DNA of 64,000 nt, taken from positions 208,944,435 to 209,008,434 of the forward strand of contig NC_081553.1 of the NCBI RefSeq assembly GCF_963082655.1, read 5' to 3'. The translations under genes were made by a program, and so were the position numbers. Below are positions 1-9,713 of this stretch, piece after piece. Under the pieces are notes generated by a model that saw nothing but the letters and a program-made list of their open reading frames with translations, was not told the origin of the DNA and ran no database searches. This DNA comes from Stomoxys calcitrans. Taxonomy: Eukaryota; Arthropoda; Insecta; Diptera; Muscidae. Each line of letters starts with the position of its first letter. The stretch's first letter is position 1.

Positions 1-2010
1 AGGCTGACATAGTAATTTCTGCCCTGTTGTGTAGACTCCCCTGTTGTTTTTCATAAGCAAATCTGTGGTCTTTAGAGAAGTTTTTACATGGCTTCTAATC
101 TAGAAATCAGGATCGACTTAGCAAACGACGTCGTCCCAACGGGGTTGTCAAAGAAAGACGGCACAACTGTCTAAGCAAGACTCCGGGGTTGCCTAAACAA
201 GACTCAAGGGTTATCTAATCAAGACTCAGGGGTTGCCCAAGCAAGACGCAAGGGTTGCTCTATCATTATGACAGTAGTCCTTAGGGAATGTAGTATGGTC
301 CTCTATGAAAGACGTCTATGTAATAAGGTTGCCCCGGCAAGACGAGAAGGTCGTCCAACTATGTTGACAGAGTAGTCTATGCAAAACTTTATGGTTGTCA
401 AGTCGACAGAGCTGTCTATCACAATAATATCAGCGAAATCATATGTTAACCTCAGCAAGACAACAGAGTTGTCTCAGCATGACGACAGGATTGTTTTACC
501 AAGACGAGAGGGTTGTCTCAGCAAAACTACAAAGTTGGCTCATCATGACAACTGGGTCGTCATAGGAAGACGAGAGGGACGTCTCAGCCAGATGACAGGG
601 TTGTTTAAGCAAGATAAAAGGCAAGACAACTGGGTCATCGCAGCAAGGTGCAAGACAGGGTTGTCTTAGAAAAGATGTCGTCTCACCAAAACGACAGGGT
701 CGTTTAAGAAAAACGACAGGGTCGCTTCAGCGAAACGAAAGGATCGCTCTAACAAAACGACAGTGTAGTCTAAGCGAAACGACAGAGTCGTCACATCAAC
801 AAGACGACAGCTTTAATTTAGGAAGACGACAGGGTCGCCTAAGCAATGCGGAAGATGTAGTTATACAAAACGACAGAGTCTCCACAATACGGCAGGATCA
901 TTTCAGCCAGACAAAAGCGAAATGAAAGAATCGTTTTACCAAACGACAGTGTCGTCTAAGCGAAACGACAGAGTCGTCACATCAACAAGGCAACAGCTTT
1001 AACTTAGGAAGACGACAGGGTCTCCTAAGCAGTGGGGAAGGTTTAGTTGTACAAAACGACAGAGTCTCAACAAGACGGCAGGATCATTTCAGCCAAACAA
1101 CAGGGTCGTCAGTAAAGCAGAAGATTCGGTTATACAAATGACAGGGTCTAAGCAAGTTGACAAGTTTGTCACAGCTAGATGACAAAGTCGTCTCAGCAGA
1201 GCCATAAGGTCGTCTGAGCAACGCGAAAGGGTCGTTTAAGCAAGATGACAAAGTCATTTAAGCAAGACGATGGGGTCGTCGACGGAGTCGTTTGAGCAAC
1301 ACAGGGTCGTCTAAGCATTATGACAGTGTCGTTTCAGCAAGACGACAGAGTCTTTAAAGCAAGATGACAGGGCCGTCTTAGCTAGACCACAGGGTTGTCT
1401 AAGCGAAACGACAGAGTCGATTAAGCAAGACGTCAGAGTCGTCTAAGCGAAACGACAGAGTCGTTTAAGCAAGGCGACAGGGTTGTTAAAGCAAGATAAC
1501 AGGGTTGTATAAGGAAGACGATAAAGTCATACAACAGGATCGTATAAGGTAGACGATTGGATCGTCTAAGCAAGACAGCAGTATCGTTTAAGCGGGACGA
1601 CAGGGTCGTCTAAGTGAGACGACAGAGTCGTCTAAGCGAGACGACAGGGTCATCTAAGCGAGACGACAGGGTCGTCTAAGCGAAACGACAGGGTCGTCTT
1701 AGCGAGTCGACAGGGTCGTCTTAGCGAGTCGACAGGGTCGTCTAAGCGAGACGACAGGATCGTCTAAGCGAGACGACAGGGTCGTCTAAGCGAGACGACA
1801 GGGTCGCCGAAGCAAAAAGACAGAGTCGTTTAAGCAAAATAACAGATCGGATAAGGAAGCCGTTAGGGTCGTCTAAGCAAGTCCTCAGGATCGTCTAAAG
1901 AAGACGATAGAGTCGTCTAAGGAAGACTACAGGATCGTCTAAAGTAGTGTCGTCTTAGTAAGACAGCAAAATCATCTAAGCAAGACGATAGGGTCGTCTA
2001 TGCAAGACAA

Positions 2011-2165
2011 CGAGTTGTAAAGCGACAGAGTCATAAAGCGAAAGAGTCGTAAAGCGACAGAGTCGTAAAGCGACAGAGTCGTAAAGCGACAGAGTGGTAA
2101 AGCGACAGAGTCGTAAAGCGACAGAGTCCTAAAGCGAGAGGAAAGAGTCGTAAAGCAAGACGACA
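2011..2165. repeat. 16-bp sub-variant of the 22-bp satellite
   Basis: Seven or eight nearly identical tandem copies of GACAGAGTCGTAAAGC lie here. The unit is the 22-bp satellite monomer lacking the second half of its inverted arm (GTCGTCTAAGC has become GTCGTAAAGC, and AAGACGAC is shortened to GAC). Homogeneity is higher than in the surrounding array, suggesting a recent local amplification. Confidence 0.85.
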
Positions 2166-2599
2166 GGGTTGCCTAAGCAAGACGATAAGGTCGTCTACGC
2201 AAGACAACAGGGTCGTCTAAGCGTGACAACAGGGTCGTCAAAGTAAAACGACAGGGTCGCCAAAGCAAGGCAGCAGGATCGTCTAAGCAAGACGATGGAG
2301 TCGTTCAAGCAAGATAACAGGATCGTATAAGGAAGACGACAGGGTCATCTAAGCAAGAAGAAAAGGTCGTCTAAGCAAGAGAACAGGGTCGTCAAAGCAA
2401 AACGACAGGGTCGTCTAAGCAAGACGACAGGATCGTTTAAGCAAAACGACAGACGGGTCGTCTAAGCAAGACAGCAGGATCGTATAAGGAAAACGACAGG
2501 GTTGTCTAAGCAAGACGACAGACTCGTTTGAGCAAGACGACAGGGTAGTCAAATCAAGACGATAGGGCCGTGTACGTAAGTCGACAAGGTCGTCTATGC

Positions 2600-2705
2600 G
2601 AGACGACAGAGTTGTAAAGCGAGACGACAGAGTCGTAAAGCGAGAAGACAGAGTCGTAAAGCGAGAAGACAGAGTCGTAAAGTGAGACGACAAAGTCGTA
2701 AAGCA
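2600..2705. repeat. 21-bp sub-variant of the satellite
   Basis: Four to five copies share the core GTCGTAAAGCGAGAAGACAGA (written here only as a motif of about 21 positions). This combines the shortened GTCGTAAAGC arm of the 16-bp variant with a nearly full-length GAGAAGAC/GAGACGAC arm, so it appears intermediate between the 16- and 22-bp forms. It marks the right edge of the first satellite block. Confidence 0.75.
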
Positions 2706-2715
2706 AGACGATAAT

Positions 2716-3530
2716 AGGCATTATAGATATTTAGACAGATTTTAATATTTTTTTTTTTTTATAAACAAAAATTAAATCTGAAAACTGCCCTTTTATTTCA
2801 AGTTCTTCAACTAACCAGCGCTATTCTCGTATATCAGCTAAAACGATTAACATAACATGTTCACTAAACAATTTAAATGAATTTTCTTCACTAAGCTATA
2901 CAAAATACAAACAAAAAAATATCCCAAACAAGCAACAACAACCATCCTATGTGAATCTTGTCATCATTGCTAAGAAGAAAAAAAAACTCAGCAAACCGAA
3001 AACGATCGATTATCAGCATTTTGCAAACCGTATCTATTCTCAAGTTGTTATAATCTTGATCTTCTTCCTCGTCTTTGTTTAACACTGATATCATCTTTCC
3101 ACAACTGAGGTAAAGACTGACTAAAGCAACAGCCATTTGGATGGCGAAGAAGACGACGATGTGGAAAGGGGCTACCGTCCATTGATTTAATCTTCTATGG
3201 ATGATCTTAAAATGTTAACAAGCCAACGAGATTGTGTTTTTTCTTCTGTTTGGTTTATTCTTCCTCCCAGATGTAGGAAAACATTTTGGCTTAAACGTTT
3301 TTGAAAATGTAAGTCGAGATTGTCTCAATACACTGGGGAGGTCTACAACATTTACTCATGTCACTTGTTGGTTTTGTTAGTGGAGGATTATGTGCTTTAT
3401 TTAAGCAGGGGCGTATGGTTGAAAAGGAGGGGGGGGGTTAAAATAACCCTTGTGTTGGCAGATAAAAGGTTTTTTTGAATAAAATTTTGGAAAAGCGAGG
3501 ACAAATATTGAGGACAAAGTGGTCCTATAC
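2716..3530. other. AT-rich spacer between satellite blocks
   Basis: This is about 0.8 kb of AT-rich sequence with a poly-T run near 2748 and a poly-G run near 3426. A minus-strand open frame of 81 codons at 2891-3136 has no recognisable motif and a composition typical of chance AT-rich frames. I see no gene or known repeat. Confidence 0.6.
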
Positions 3531-4925
3531 GGTGACAGGGTCGTCCAAGTGTGACAACAAATCTGGAAAGAAACCATGTCGTGAACACAGATTCAAAAAG
3601 TCGATTGAGTGCCTTAAACAAGAATACAGGGTCGTTTCGGCGAACAACTTGGGCGTCTAAGAAATACGACTGGGTTGTATCAGGAAGGCGATGGAGTTGT
3701 ATAATGAAGACAACAGAATTGTCTCAGCAAGACGACAGAGTTGTCTAAGCTAATTCTACAAGCATGTTGAGAGCGAGGTCGACTCAAATTCAGACAGGAT
3801 AGTCTAAAAAAAAGACAGGGTCATTAAAAAAAAAGAAAATTGAAGGACTTCTTTAAAAAGACCGGATATTCTCAAAAGAATATAGGGTTATCTTAAAAGA
3901 AGACAGGGCCGATCTGAAAAAAGGTAGGGTGGTCTTAAAACGAGACGGACTCATCTTAACAGAAAGCATGTTTAAAAGAAAACAGGGCCATCTTAAACGA
4001 AGCCAGGGCTGCTTTATATAAGACACGATCATCATTAAAAGAAGACAGGGTCGTCTTAAAAGAAGACAGGGTTGCTTTTAAATAAGACCGGGTCGTCCTA
4101 AAAACGTCGTAAAAGCGTCGACTTAAAAACGGACAGGGTGGTCTTAAAAGAAGACAGGGTTGACTTTAAAGAAAACAGGGTTGTCTTTAAAGAAGACAGG
4201 GTTGCCTAAAATGAAGACAAGGTTCTATTAGAAGAAGACAGGGTCGTCTTAAAACCAAGACATCGACAGGATTGTCTTAAAAGAGGACAGGGTGGTCTTA
4301 AAAGAAGACAGGGCTGACTTAAAAGAAGACAGGGTGGTCCTAAAAGAAGACAGGGTTATCCCAAAATACGACAGTGCTGTCTCAAGGAAAGAAAGCAGGG
4401 TCATCTAAAAAGAAGCAAAAACAGAAGAACAGAAGTCAAGATCTTCTGAAAAGAGGACAGGAAGCTCTTAAAAGAAGACAGGGTTGTCTTAAAAGAAGAC
4501 AGGGTTGTCTTAAAAGAAAACATGGTTGTCTAAAGGAAAAGAAAAACAGAAGACGGCATTGCCTCAAAATAAGACAGGGTGTTGTTAAAGAAATATGGGG
4601 TCATCTTGAAAGGTCGTGGAAGACAGGGTTGTTTTAAAATGCGACAGACTTGTTTAAAGCCACGAAAACAGGGTCGCTTTAAAAGAAGACAGGGTTCCCA
4701 AAAAAGAGGACAGGCTCCCCAAAAACAGAATTGTCTAAACAAGACAACAGAGTTGTTTAAGAAAAACAACGGAGTTATATAAGCCAGAACACAGACTTGT
4801 CCGACATTAACAAGGCTACAGGCTCGTCTAAGCAAGTCGGCGGGACCATGCTTAAGCATGTCAAGGAGACCATTAAAGAGAAACAAAAGCCAGATAAAAA
4901 TAACTACAGGCAAACAGACAATGTT
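3531..4925. repeat. Second satellite block, 21-bp unit
   Basis: This array is related to the first block. At 4030-4530 the unit is close to GTCTTAAAAGAAGACAGGGT plus one base (21 bp). It keeps the design of complementary arms (GTCTT / AAGAC) around a 5-nt AAAAG loop, and the conserved GACAGGGT joiner. Flanks (3531-3780 and 4720-4925) revert to the 22-bp GTCGTCTAAGC-type unit, so both blocks share an origin. Lysine/arginine-rich frames through this region are translations of the repeat. Confidence 0.88.
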
Positions 4926-4934
4926 GTCTAAACA

Positions 4935-5765
4935 ATGAGAAAGAGGGGAAACTAAAGGTACTAAGGAAGCAGAGCAGTAGGCTCTTTAACAAGGCGAAGA
5001 GGGAGGAAGGACACGTCAGAGTGCTGAAACAAATCATGTGAGGCCCTAGGCAGGTTCTAGTAGGAGACTGGGAGAGCGAAGAGGAGTTCCTGGGGGAAAT
5101 TCTGTGAAGATTAAGAGGGCACTAGTGAAGCATCTACATTGCTCAAAGTGCTCCCCAAGGATTTTGGCTCTCCAAGCTCTCTGAGGAGAAAAGACGAAAC
5201 TCACACCAACAACAACCAAGAGACAGTGTAACTATTGATGGGGACACATTTTCCAAGGCAGCCAGGAAGAGGATAACGATCAGGACATCGTTATACCCAC
5301 AAGGACTAAATTCATGGAAGAACTTATCCGTTACATCTTTGCCGAGGTGGAGATAGTGTGGGCGTTTCACACCTTTCAAACGGGATAATCCCGCTGCTGC
5401 AAGAGTCTTTTGGGGTCACTCTGCCATAACTGAAACGGATTTTTAGGGGAAGCCTGGTACTGTACCACATAGCTTTGGCATTGAGGGAGGTTGTTTATCG
5501 CTTGGGCAGGAAAGAAAACCACAGTACTGCGAAGAATAATAGGCCAATCTGGCAGCCATGGTTTTTACTTTAAATACTGGAAAGACTGGTAGACCTGAAG
5601 GTGAGGGAGGGATTGCGCCGGAGAATTTCAGTGGGACACAACGTGTATACCTGTAGGTTAGGTTGGTGGTGACGGCCCTACATGAAATGGCAAGAGAGGT
5701 TGAGATGCCTCTCCAAAAAAGGAGTAAACGATGGCGCCCTTCATCGATATTGAGGGGCATTTAAC
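4935..5765 (+). pseudogene. L1 ORF2 fragment: pre-RT linker to RT motif A
   Basis: Translation with frameshifts gives a linker of the type LRKQSSRLFNKAKRE (about 4945-5000), then a decayed stretch near 5340-5420 resembling the RT entry (AFKTF...LLQ pattern). Near 5560-5580 is VFTLNTGKTG, which recalls the VFIPKPGK box of RT. At about 5740-5755 the translation FIDIEG matches RT motif A, where the D is a catalytic aspartate. A SINE begins immediately after motif A. Frames change several times and stops are frequent. The match to motif A is good; the earlier parts are weak individually. Confidence 0.6.
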
Positions 5766-6076
5766 AACACGGGAGAGAATAGCTTGTCCATCTATGACGT
5801 TGAACGCTTGGGTTCAAATCCTGGTGCGAATATCAGAAAATAATTTTTAGTGGTAGTTATCCCCACCTATTGTTGGCGACATTCGTGAGGTACTTTGCCA
5901 AGTAGAAACTTCTCCCAAAAGATGTTTCGCTCTGCGGCACGCCATTCGGTTTCGGTTATTAAAACAAGGCTCCTAATAAGTGAGCTTAACTTGAATCGGA
6001 CAGCACTCGGTGATATGTGAGAAGTTTGTCGCTGTTCCTTAATGGAATTTTCGTGGGCAAATTGGCATATTTTTAC
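5766..6076 (+). mobile_element. tRNA-derived SINE copy a
   Basis: A divergent but nearly full-length copy of the window's common SINE, in plus orientation. The tRNA-like head carries a box B-like GGTTCAAATCC (about 5811-5821). The body has the conserved AAACTTCTCCC...GCGGCACGCCATTCGG...GAGAAGTTTG blocks, and the tail ends GGGCAAATT. It separates RT motif A of L1 from motifs B/C, so it inserted into an existing LINE. Confidence 0.8.
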
Positions 6077-6149
6077 AATGAGGAGATAGGGTGGATAGTC
6101 GCCGCCCTGGTACCCAAAGTGATCCACCCGAGTACTTCCCGATAGACGG

Positions 6150-6509
6150 ATAATATGCTTCGGAGCAGGAAATTTAAGGCGGTCTTGGGAAAAAGTGTGG
6201 TAAGAAGGCGGGTGACAAGGGAAACGCCTTATGGTCGAATTTTCTCGCCGATTCTCTGCAGGGTAGTGGTCAAAGAAGTTCTAGAGGATTCCAACGGAGA
6301 CGACGGGAGACTGATCGCATATGCGGACGGTGTCGTCTTATTCATTTTAGGCAGATTTCTCTCAACAATCAGCGAATCTATGGAAAGTTCGGCGTGGAGG
6401 TTGCCAAAATGGGCTAAGGACTAACCCAAGGAAGACCAAGCTAGAACTCTTTGCTCGGAGAGATATCGGATTTTAGAGTCCCGTCTTTGTACCGGACCAC
6501 ACTAAAGCC
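6150..6509 (+). pseudogene. L1 reverse transcriptase palm, motifs B and C (inactive)
   Basis: An open frame of 89 codons at 6155-6424 shows RT motif B as RETPYGRIFSPIL (about 6218-6256; family pattern RGTPQGGxLSPLL) and motif C as YADG (6320-6331) in place of the catalytic YADD. The following helix (ISESMESSAWRLPKWAKD) is as expected in LINE RTs. A frameshift near 6421 is followed by GLRTNPRKTKLELFARRD, matching the usual NPxKTE segment. The loss of the second motif C aspartate, the frameshift and the missing fingers region make it inactive. Confidence 0.85.
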
Positions 6510-6690
6510 GACAAAGTCCATGCAAAAAAACTTCTCCCCATAGAGGTGTCGCATTGCGGCACGCCATTTGAACGCGGCTATGAAATGGAGGTATGGGACC
6601 TCCTTGAGTTTAAAACTTAAATCGTACACCAATCTGAGAAGTTTGTCACTATTCTGAAATGAAATGTTCATGGGCAAATTTGAAATTCTC
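6510..6690 (+). mobile_element. SINE copy b, body/tail only
   Basis: Contains the SINE body blocks CTTCTCCCC..GAGGTGTCGC..GCGGCACGCC, GAGAAGTTTG and the tail TGTTCATGGGCAAATTTG in plus orientation. The tRNA-like head is missing. It lies between the RT palm and the post-RT region of L1, so it interrupts the LINE. Confidence 0.75.
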
Positions 6691-6699
6691 GATTCGAAA

Positions 6700-7130
6700 C
6701 TGTCCTGAAAAACGAATACGACGGAAAGGTGCTGAAAGGCTCTGTGGACCTTCTAATCCTGCGAAGGGATGTTTGTGGTGATTCAGCCCGAGGATATACT
6801 GGATGTACTCAGCCATTGTGAGACCAGATCTATTACCATATGGAGCATTGGCATGGTGGAAATGTGGACTGTGGAAAAGTGTACACGAACCAGGAAACTT
6901 CGAAAGGTGCAAAGATTGGCCTGCCTCACGCCACAGGCGGCTTTGGATGCAATGCTGATTATGCAACCTGCTGAGGCCTATTTTGGGGGCTGCGCTGCTA
7001 AAGCAGCGCTTAACTGAAGGAACTTGGCATGCTGAGAGAAGGCAGACACGGCCATTGCTTTATTCTGGATGCAGGGGGTAGGCTGAGTAGGGTTCAGACT
7101 AACTAACTAACCAAGACCGATTAGAGAAAG
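6700..7130 (+). pseudogene. L1 post-RT (thumb/connection) region
   Basis: Frames at 6769-7017 and downstream give RKLRKVQRLACLTPQAALDA followed by MLIMQPAEAYFGGCAAKAAL and then GRHGHCFILDAGGRLSR. These are the segments after the palm in RNase H-bearing LINEs, with the pattern VQRLACLxITGAMRTTPxAALExxL...AAKxALRL. The GAMRTT element is lost by a small deletion. The same landmarks (QPIGAYIWNCAARVALRLRELGML) occur in L5. Confidence 0.8.
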
Positions 7131-7134
7131 GATG

Positions 7135-7340
7135 TTTCCGATTTGCTTTCCTGAAGGGAGGAGTTTTTGAGTTGGATGAGACGTCGGTCTTCTATGACGG
7201 CTATAGGATGGAGTCAGCGACGGGAATGGGGCTCACTAGACAGTGGTATACCAGTTAGACTGCCGGATAGGTGGTCTTTCAGGCAGAGGAATCCGGAGAT
7301 TTTTTTTGGGTTAGGATGGGATAATGCATTACGTATGCGA
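7135..7340 (+). pseudogene. L1 RNase H, N-terminal half
   Basis: Translation reads FPEGRSFELDETSVFYDGYRMESATGM followed by frameshifted VFQAEE. It aligns with the RNase H start in L5 (TSIYTDGSKMKSGTG...VFQA). The first catalytic aspartate is retained within YDGY, where TDGS is usual. It is interrupted after about 7340 by an antisense insertion of another LINE. Confidence 0.7.
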
Positions 7341-7645
7341 CAAGTAGAGAACAAAATATACTGGTTGTCGATTTTTGTACAAATTTCTAGTACACTCCAC
7401 TCTGTTATCTTTCCCATAATTTCCCCAGACAAAAGGGTAATATCCGTTATAGTGCCATGGCACCCAGGTCGTCTAAGTTTGGCACGTTTCTGCTGTTTAC
7501 AACGAGTAAAACAGTTCTTGCGGCCATGTCTAGAACTCGTCTTCCTCTTGAGTTTGTCGTTGGCATGCCCCATTATTTTGCTCGAGACATGAAATCGCCA
7601 GCTACTATGTAATGCCCGTCTTATTTTCGCAATGTGTCTTTGATT
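7340..7645 (-). mobile_element. Antisense LINE endonuclease fragment nested in L1
   Basis: On the minus strand, frames read GDFMSRAK.WGMPTTNSRGR, then RVLDMAARTVLLVVNSRNV, then GTITDITLLSGEI and WSVLEICTKIDNQYI. This order matches the C-terminal half of an apurinic-type (EEP) LINE endonuclease. The usual GDFNA box has become GDFMS and the SDH catalytic box has become IDN, so it is inactive. It lies inside the RNase H domain of L1 in the opposite orientation, so it is a separate insertion or rearrangement. Confidence 0.75.
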
Positions 7646-7689
7646 GTGAAATAGTAGCTAGCAGGGATCTGGAGAAAGGTCCTACCACC

Positions 7690-8083
7690 TTCGAAAGTGA
7701 AGTGGCCTCCTCAACGCCATAAATACGAAAACAATGAGGTCAAAGTGCGCACCGGAGTGTTTGTGGGCCTTGAACGGGCTCGTGGGTATGATGTTGTGTT
7801 GGCCTGGATTCCCGCACTCGTCGGCGTTCTTGGGAATGAAAGGGCAGACAAGTATGCCAGGGGGGATTCTTCCCGACATTTAGACCAGTGGCCGCTAGAG
7901 GGAGCCCTAGTAGAGGAGATGGCCAGTGCGGAGGCGGTGGCGCGATCTGTGGATGGATATCAGACTGCCAGAACACTCTGGCCACTTGTTGACCAGAAGC
8001 GGACAATGGAGTAGCTGGCACTTGATAAGGGCTCACTGAGTACGATTGAAGTCGAAGTCATAATCGGACACCAAGCACTATCT
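7690..8083 (+). pseudogene. L1 RNase H, C-terminal half
   Basis: The frame at 7697-8014 contains NNEVKVRTGVFVGLERARGY, DVVLAWIPALVGVLGNERAD and EEMASAEAVARSVDGYQ. In RNase H-bearing LINEs this is the DVxLxWVPGHxGIxGNERAD block; the catalytic His of GHxG is replaced (PALVG), while the NERAD aspartate remains. It stops after VIIGHQAL near 8083. The AATGAGGTCAAAGT segment at 7733-7746 is the apparent unexpanded counterpart of the 14-bp minisatellite unit in L5. Confidence 0.85.
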
Positions 8084-8085
8084 TG

Positions 8086-9071
8086 ATGAGGATGAGAAGG
8101 ATACAATCAAACTTGAAACGGTTTAATTTGGGCTTTGTTATCATTGGTCCCCAACTTCTTTCTACGCCCCTGCTCTACCTAGTACTAACTACAATTGCTA
8201 CTGCATTTACCTTCTCAGGTTTTAGTTTGCATGTTTCCCCCACCCCAAAAACACACACACACACACACTGTGCTTTCGAGTGTGTGAATTTATAAGGCAC
8301 ACATTCCTACATACTCGCACATCTATAAGGTTTTGTTTTTTCTCCTACATTATGGAATTTATGTTAACAAGTTGTAAGCATCGCATCTGCTGTTGTAGAA
8401 ATATCTTGTCTCGTTTATTTAGTTTACGGTGACAACAACAATTTCTTCTATTAGCTTTTACAACATGTTTGGCATTATTTTTTAATTGAGGATTGTCCTA
8501 TCCGCTATCAAGTTTCTGGCAATACAATAGAAGTCACCTACAAGTTGGCTGCTCGACTTTGGCTGTATCAAATTTCTTTTAACATAGGCTAGCCTTCATG
8601 CGGATGGTTTATGTGACGCATAGGTTACAAGGGTCATGAAGAGTAGATGAAAAAGAGTTGTTAGGAGAGGAAAGAATACAAATGAAGTCATTTATGATGA
8701 AGGGAAATGGGAAGTTCAGTTGGGCTTCGAAGAAAGCTAAATTATTTTATCAAAAAAAAAAAAAATTAGCCAAAAATGGCACCATCAATCATCAATTTCT
8801 TGTATATCAGACTTTGATAAAATTTTTATGATTTCAATCACTCGAAAGATGTGATTGTCTATGAGAGAATCCAATAGATAACGTATAAATTAAATAATTG
8901 TATTTTTAAGATTTATGCGGATATTAAAATTCTTACCTTTTTGTAGATTATTATGGTGATCATTCATTTTTGTCTGTAAAGGAAAATAGAAAAAAGTCAT
9001 TAAAAGTGTACAGAGTTCGCTCTTGAGCTGCTATTAGTATGGATTTTTCAATTTCCGTCACTTGTATGAGG
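8086..9071. other. AT-rich spacer with short microsatellites
   Basis: There is no recognisable gene or dispersed repeat. It contains a short (CA)n run at about 8251-8272 and a poly-A run at about 8752-8764. It ends at the large GACT array. Confidence 0.55.
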
Positions 9072-9099
9072 TGACTGACTGACTGACTGATTGACTGAG

Positions 9100-9139
<40 letters not shown>

Positions 9140-9152
9140 TGACTGACTGACT

Positions 9153-9195
<43 letters not shown>

Positions 9196-9713
9196 TGACT
9201 GACTGACTGACTGACTGACTGACTGACTGACTGACTGACTGACTGACTGACTGACTGACTGACTGACTGACTGACTGACTGACTGACTGACTGACTGACT
9301 GACTGACTGACTGACTGACTGACTGACTGACTGACTGACTGACTGACTGACTGACTGACTGACTGACTGACTGACTGACTGACTGACTGACTGACTGACT
9401 GACTGACTGACTGACTGACTGACTGACTGACTGACTGACTGACTGACTGACTGACTGACTGACTGACTGACTGACTGACTGACTGACTGACTGACTGACT
9501 GACTGACTGACTGACTGACTGACTGACTGACTGACTGACTGACTGACTGACTGACTGACTGACTGACTGACTGACTGACTGACTGACTGACTGACTGACT
9601 GACTGACTGACTGACTGACTGACTGACTGACTGACTGACTGACTGACTGACTGACTGACTGACTGACTGACTGACTGACTGACTGACTGACTGACTGACT
9701 GACTGACTGACTG
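9072..9713. repeat. (GACT)n microsatellite, about 640 bp
   Basis: About 160 copies of a tetranucleotide, almost uninterrupted after 9176; the left 100 bp carries several variants (TTGA, GTGA and two CAGA interruptions). All three minus-strand frames read Ser-Val-Ser-Gln repeats without a stop, which explains the 231- and 258-codon open frames here. These are not proteins. It abuts GTAC-rich repeat DNA on the right. Confidence 0.97.

Larger units (their letters stand above)
100..2715. repeat. 22-bp satellite array with alternating inverted arms
   Basis: This is a degenerate tandem array with a basic period of 22 bp, cleanest at about 1600-1810 and 2330-2520. Each unit consists of arm AGACGAC, spacer AGG, arm GTCGTCT and spacer AAGCA or AAGCG. 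The two arms are reverse complements, so every arm can pair with its left or its right neighbour (3-nt or 5-nt loop). The period is not a multiple of 3 and stops occur in all frames, so short open frames here are not genes. Divergence increases toward the left edge (100-1000). The array could be part of a larger satellite block beginning outside the window. Confidence 0.93.
4930..8085 (+). mobile_element. LINE copy L1 (RT + RNase H, non-LTR), degenerate
   Basis: This non-LTR retrotransposon ORF2 remnant is read on the plus strand through many frameshifts and stops. Recognisable parts in order are a pre-RT linker, RT start, RT motif A, RT motifs B and C, the post-RT region, and RNase H. It is interrupted by SINE sequence at 5766-6076 and 6510-6690 and by an antisense endonuclease fragment at 7340-7645. 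The presence of RNase H places it in the I/LOA-like group of LINEs rather than Jockey proper; the exact clade is inference. The post-RT and RNase H parts closely resemble L5 (54-58 kb), so they are probably the same family. It is non-functional. Confidence 0.85.

Noticed and set aside
2891..3136. 81-codon minus-strand frame with hydrophobic C-terminus
   Set aside because: Isolated, AT-rich, no start context or homology that I recognise.
100..4925. CRISPR-like array of short regular repeats
   Set aside because: There are no unique spacers; units are contiguous and degenerate, and the genome is eukaryotic.
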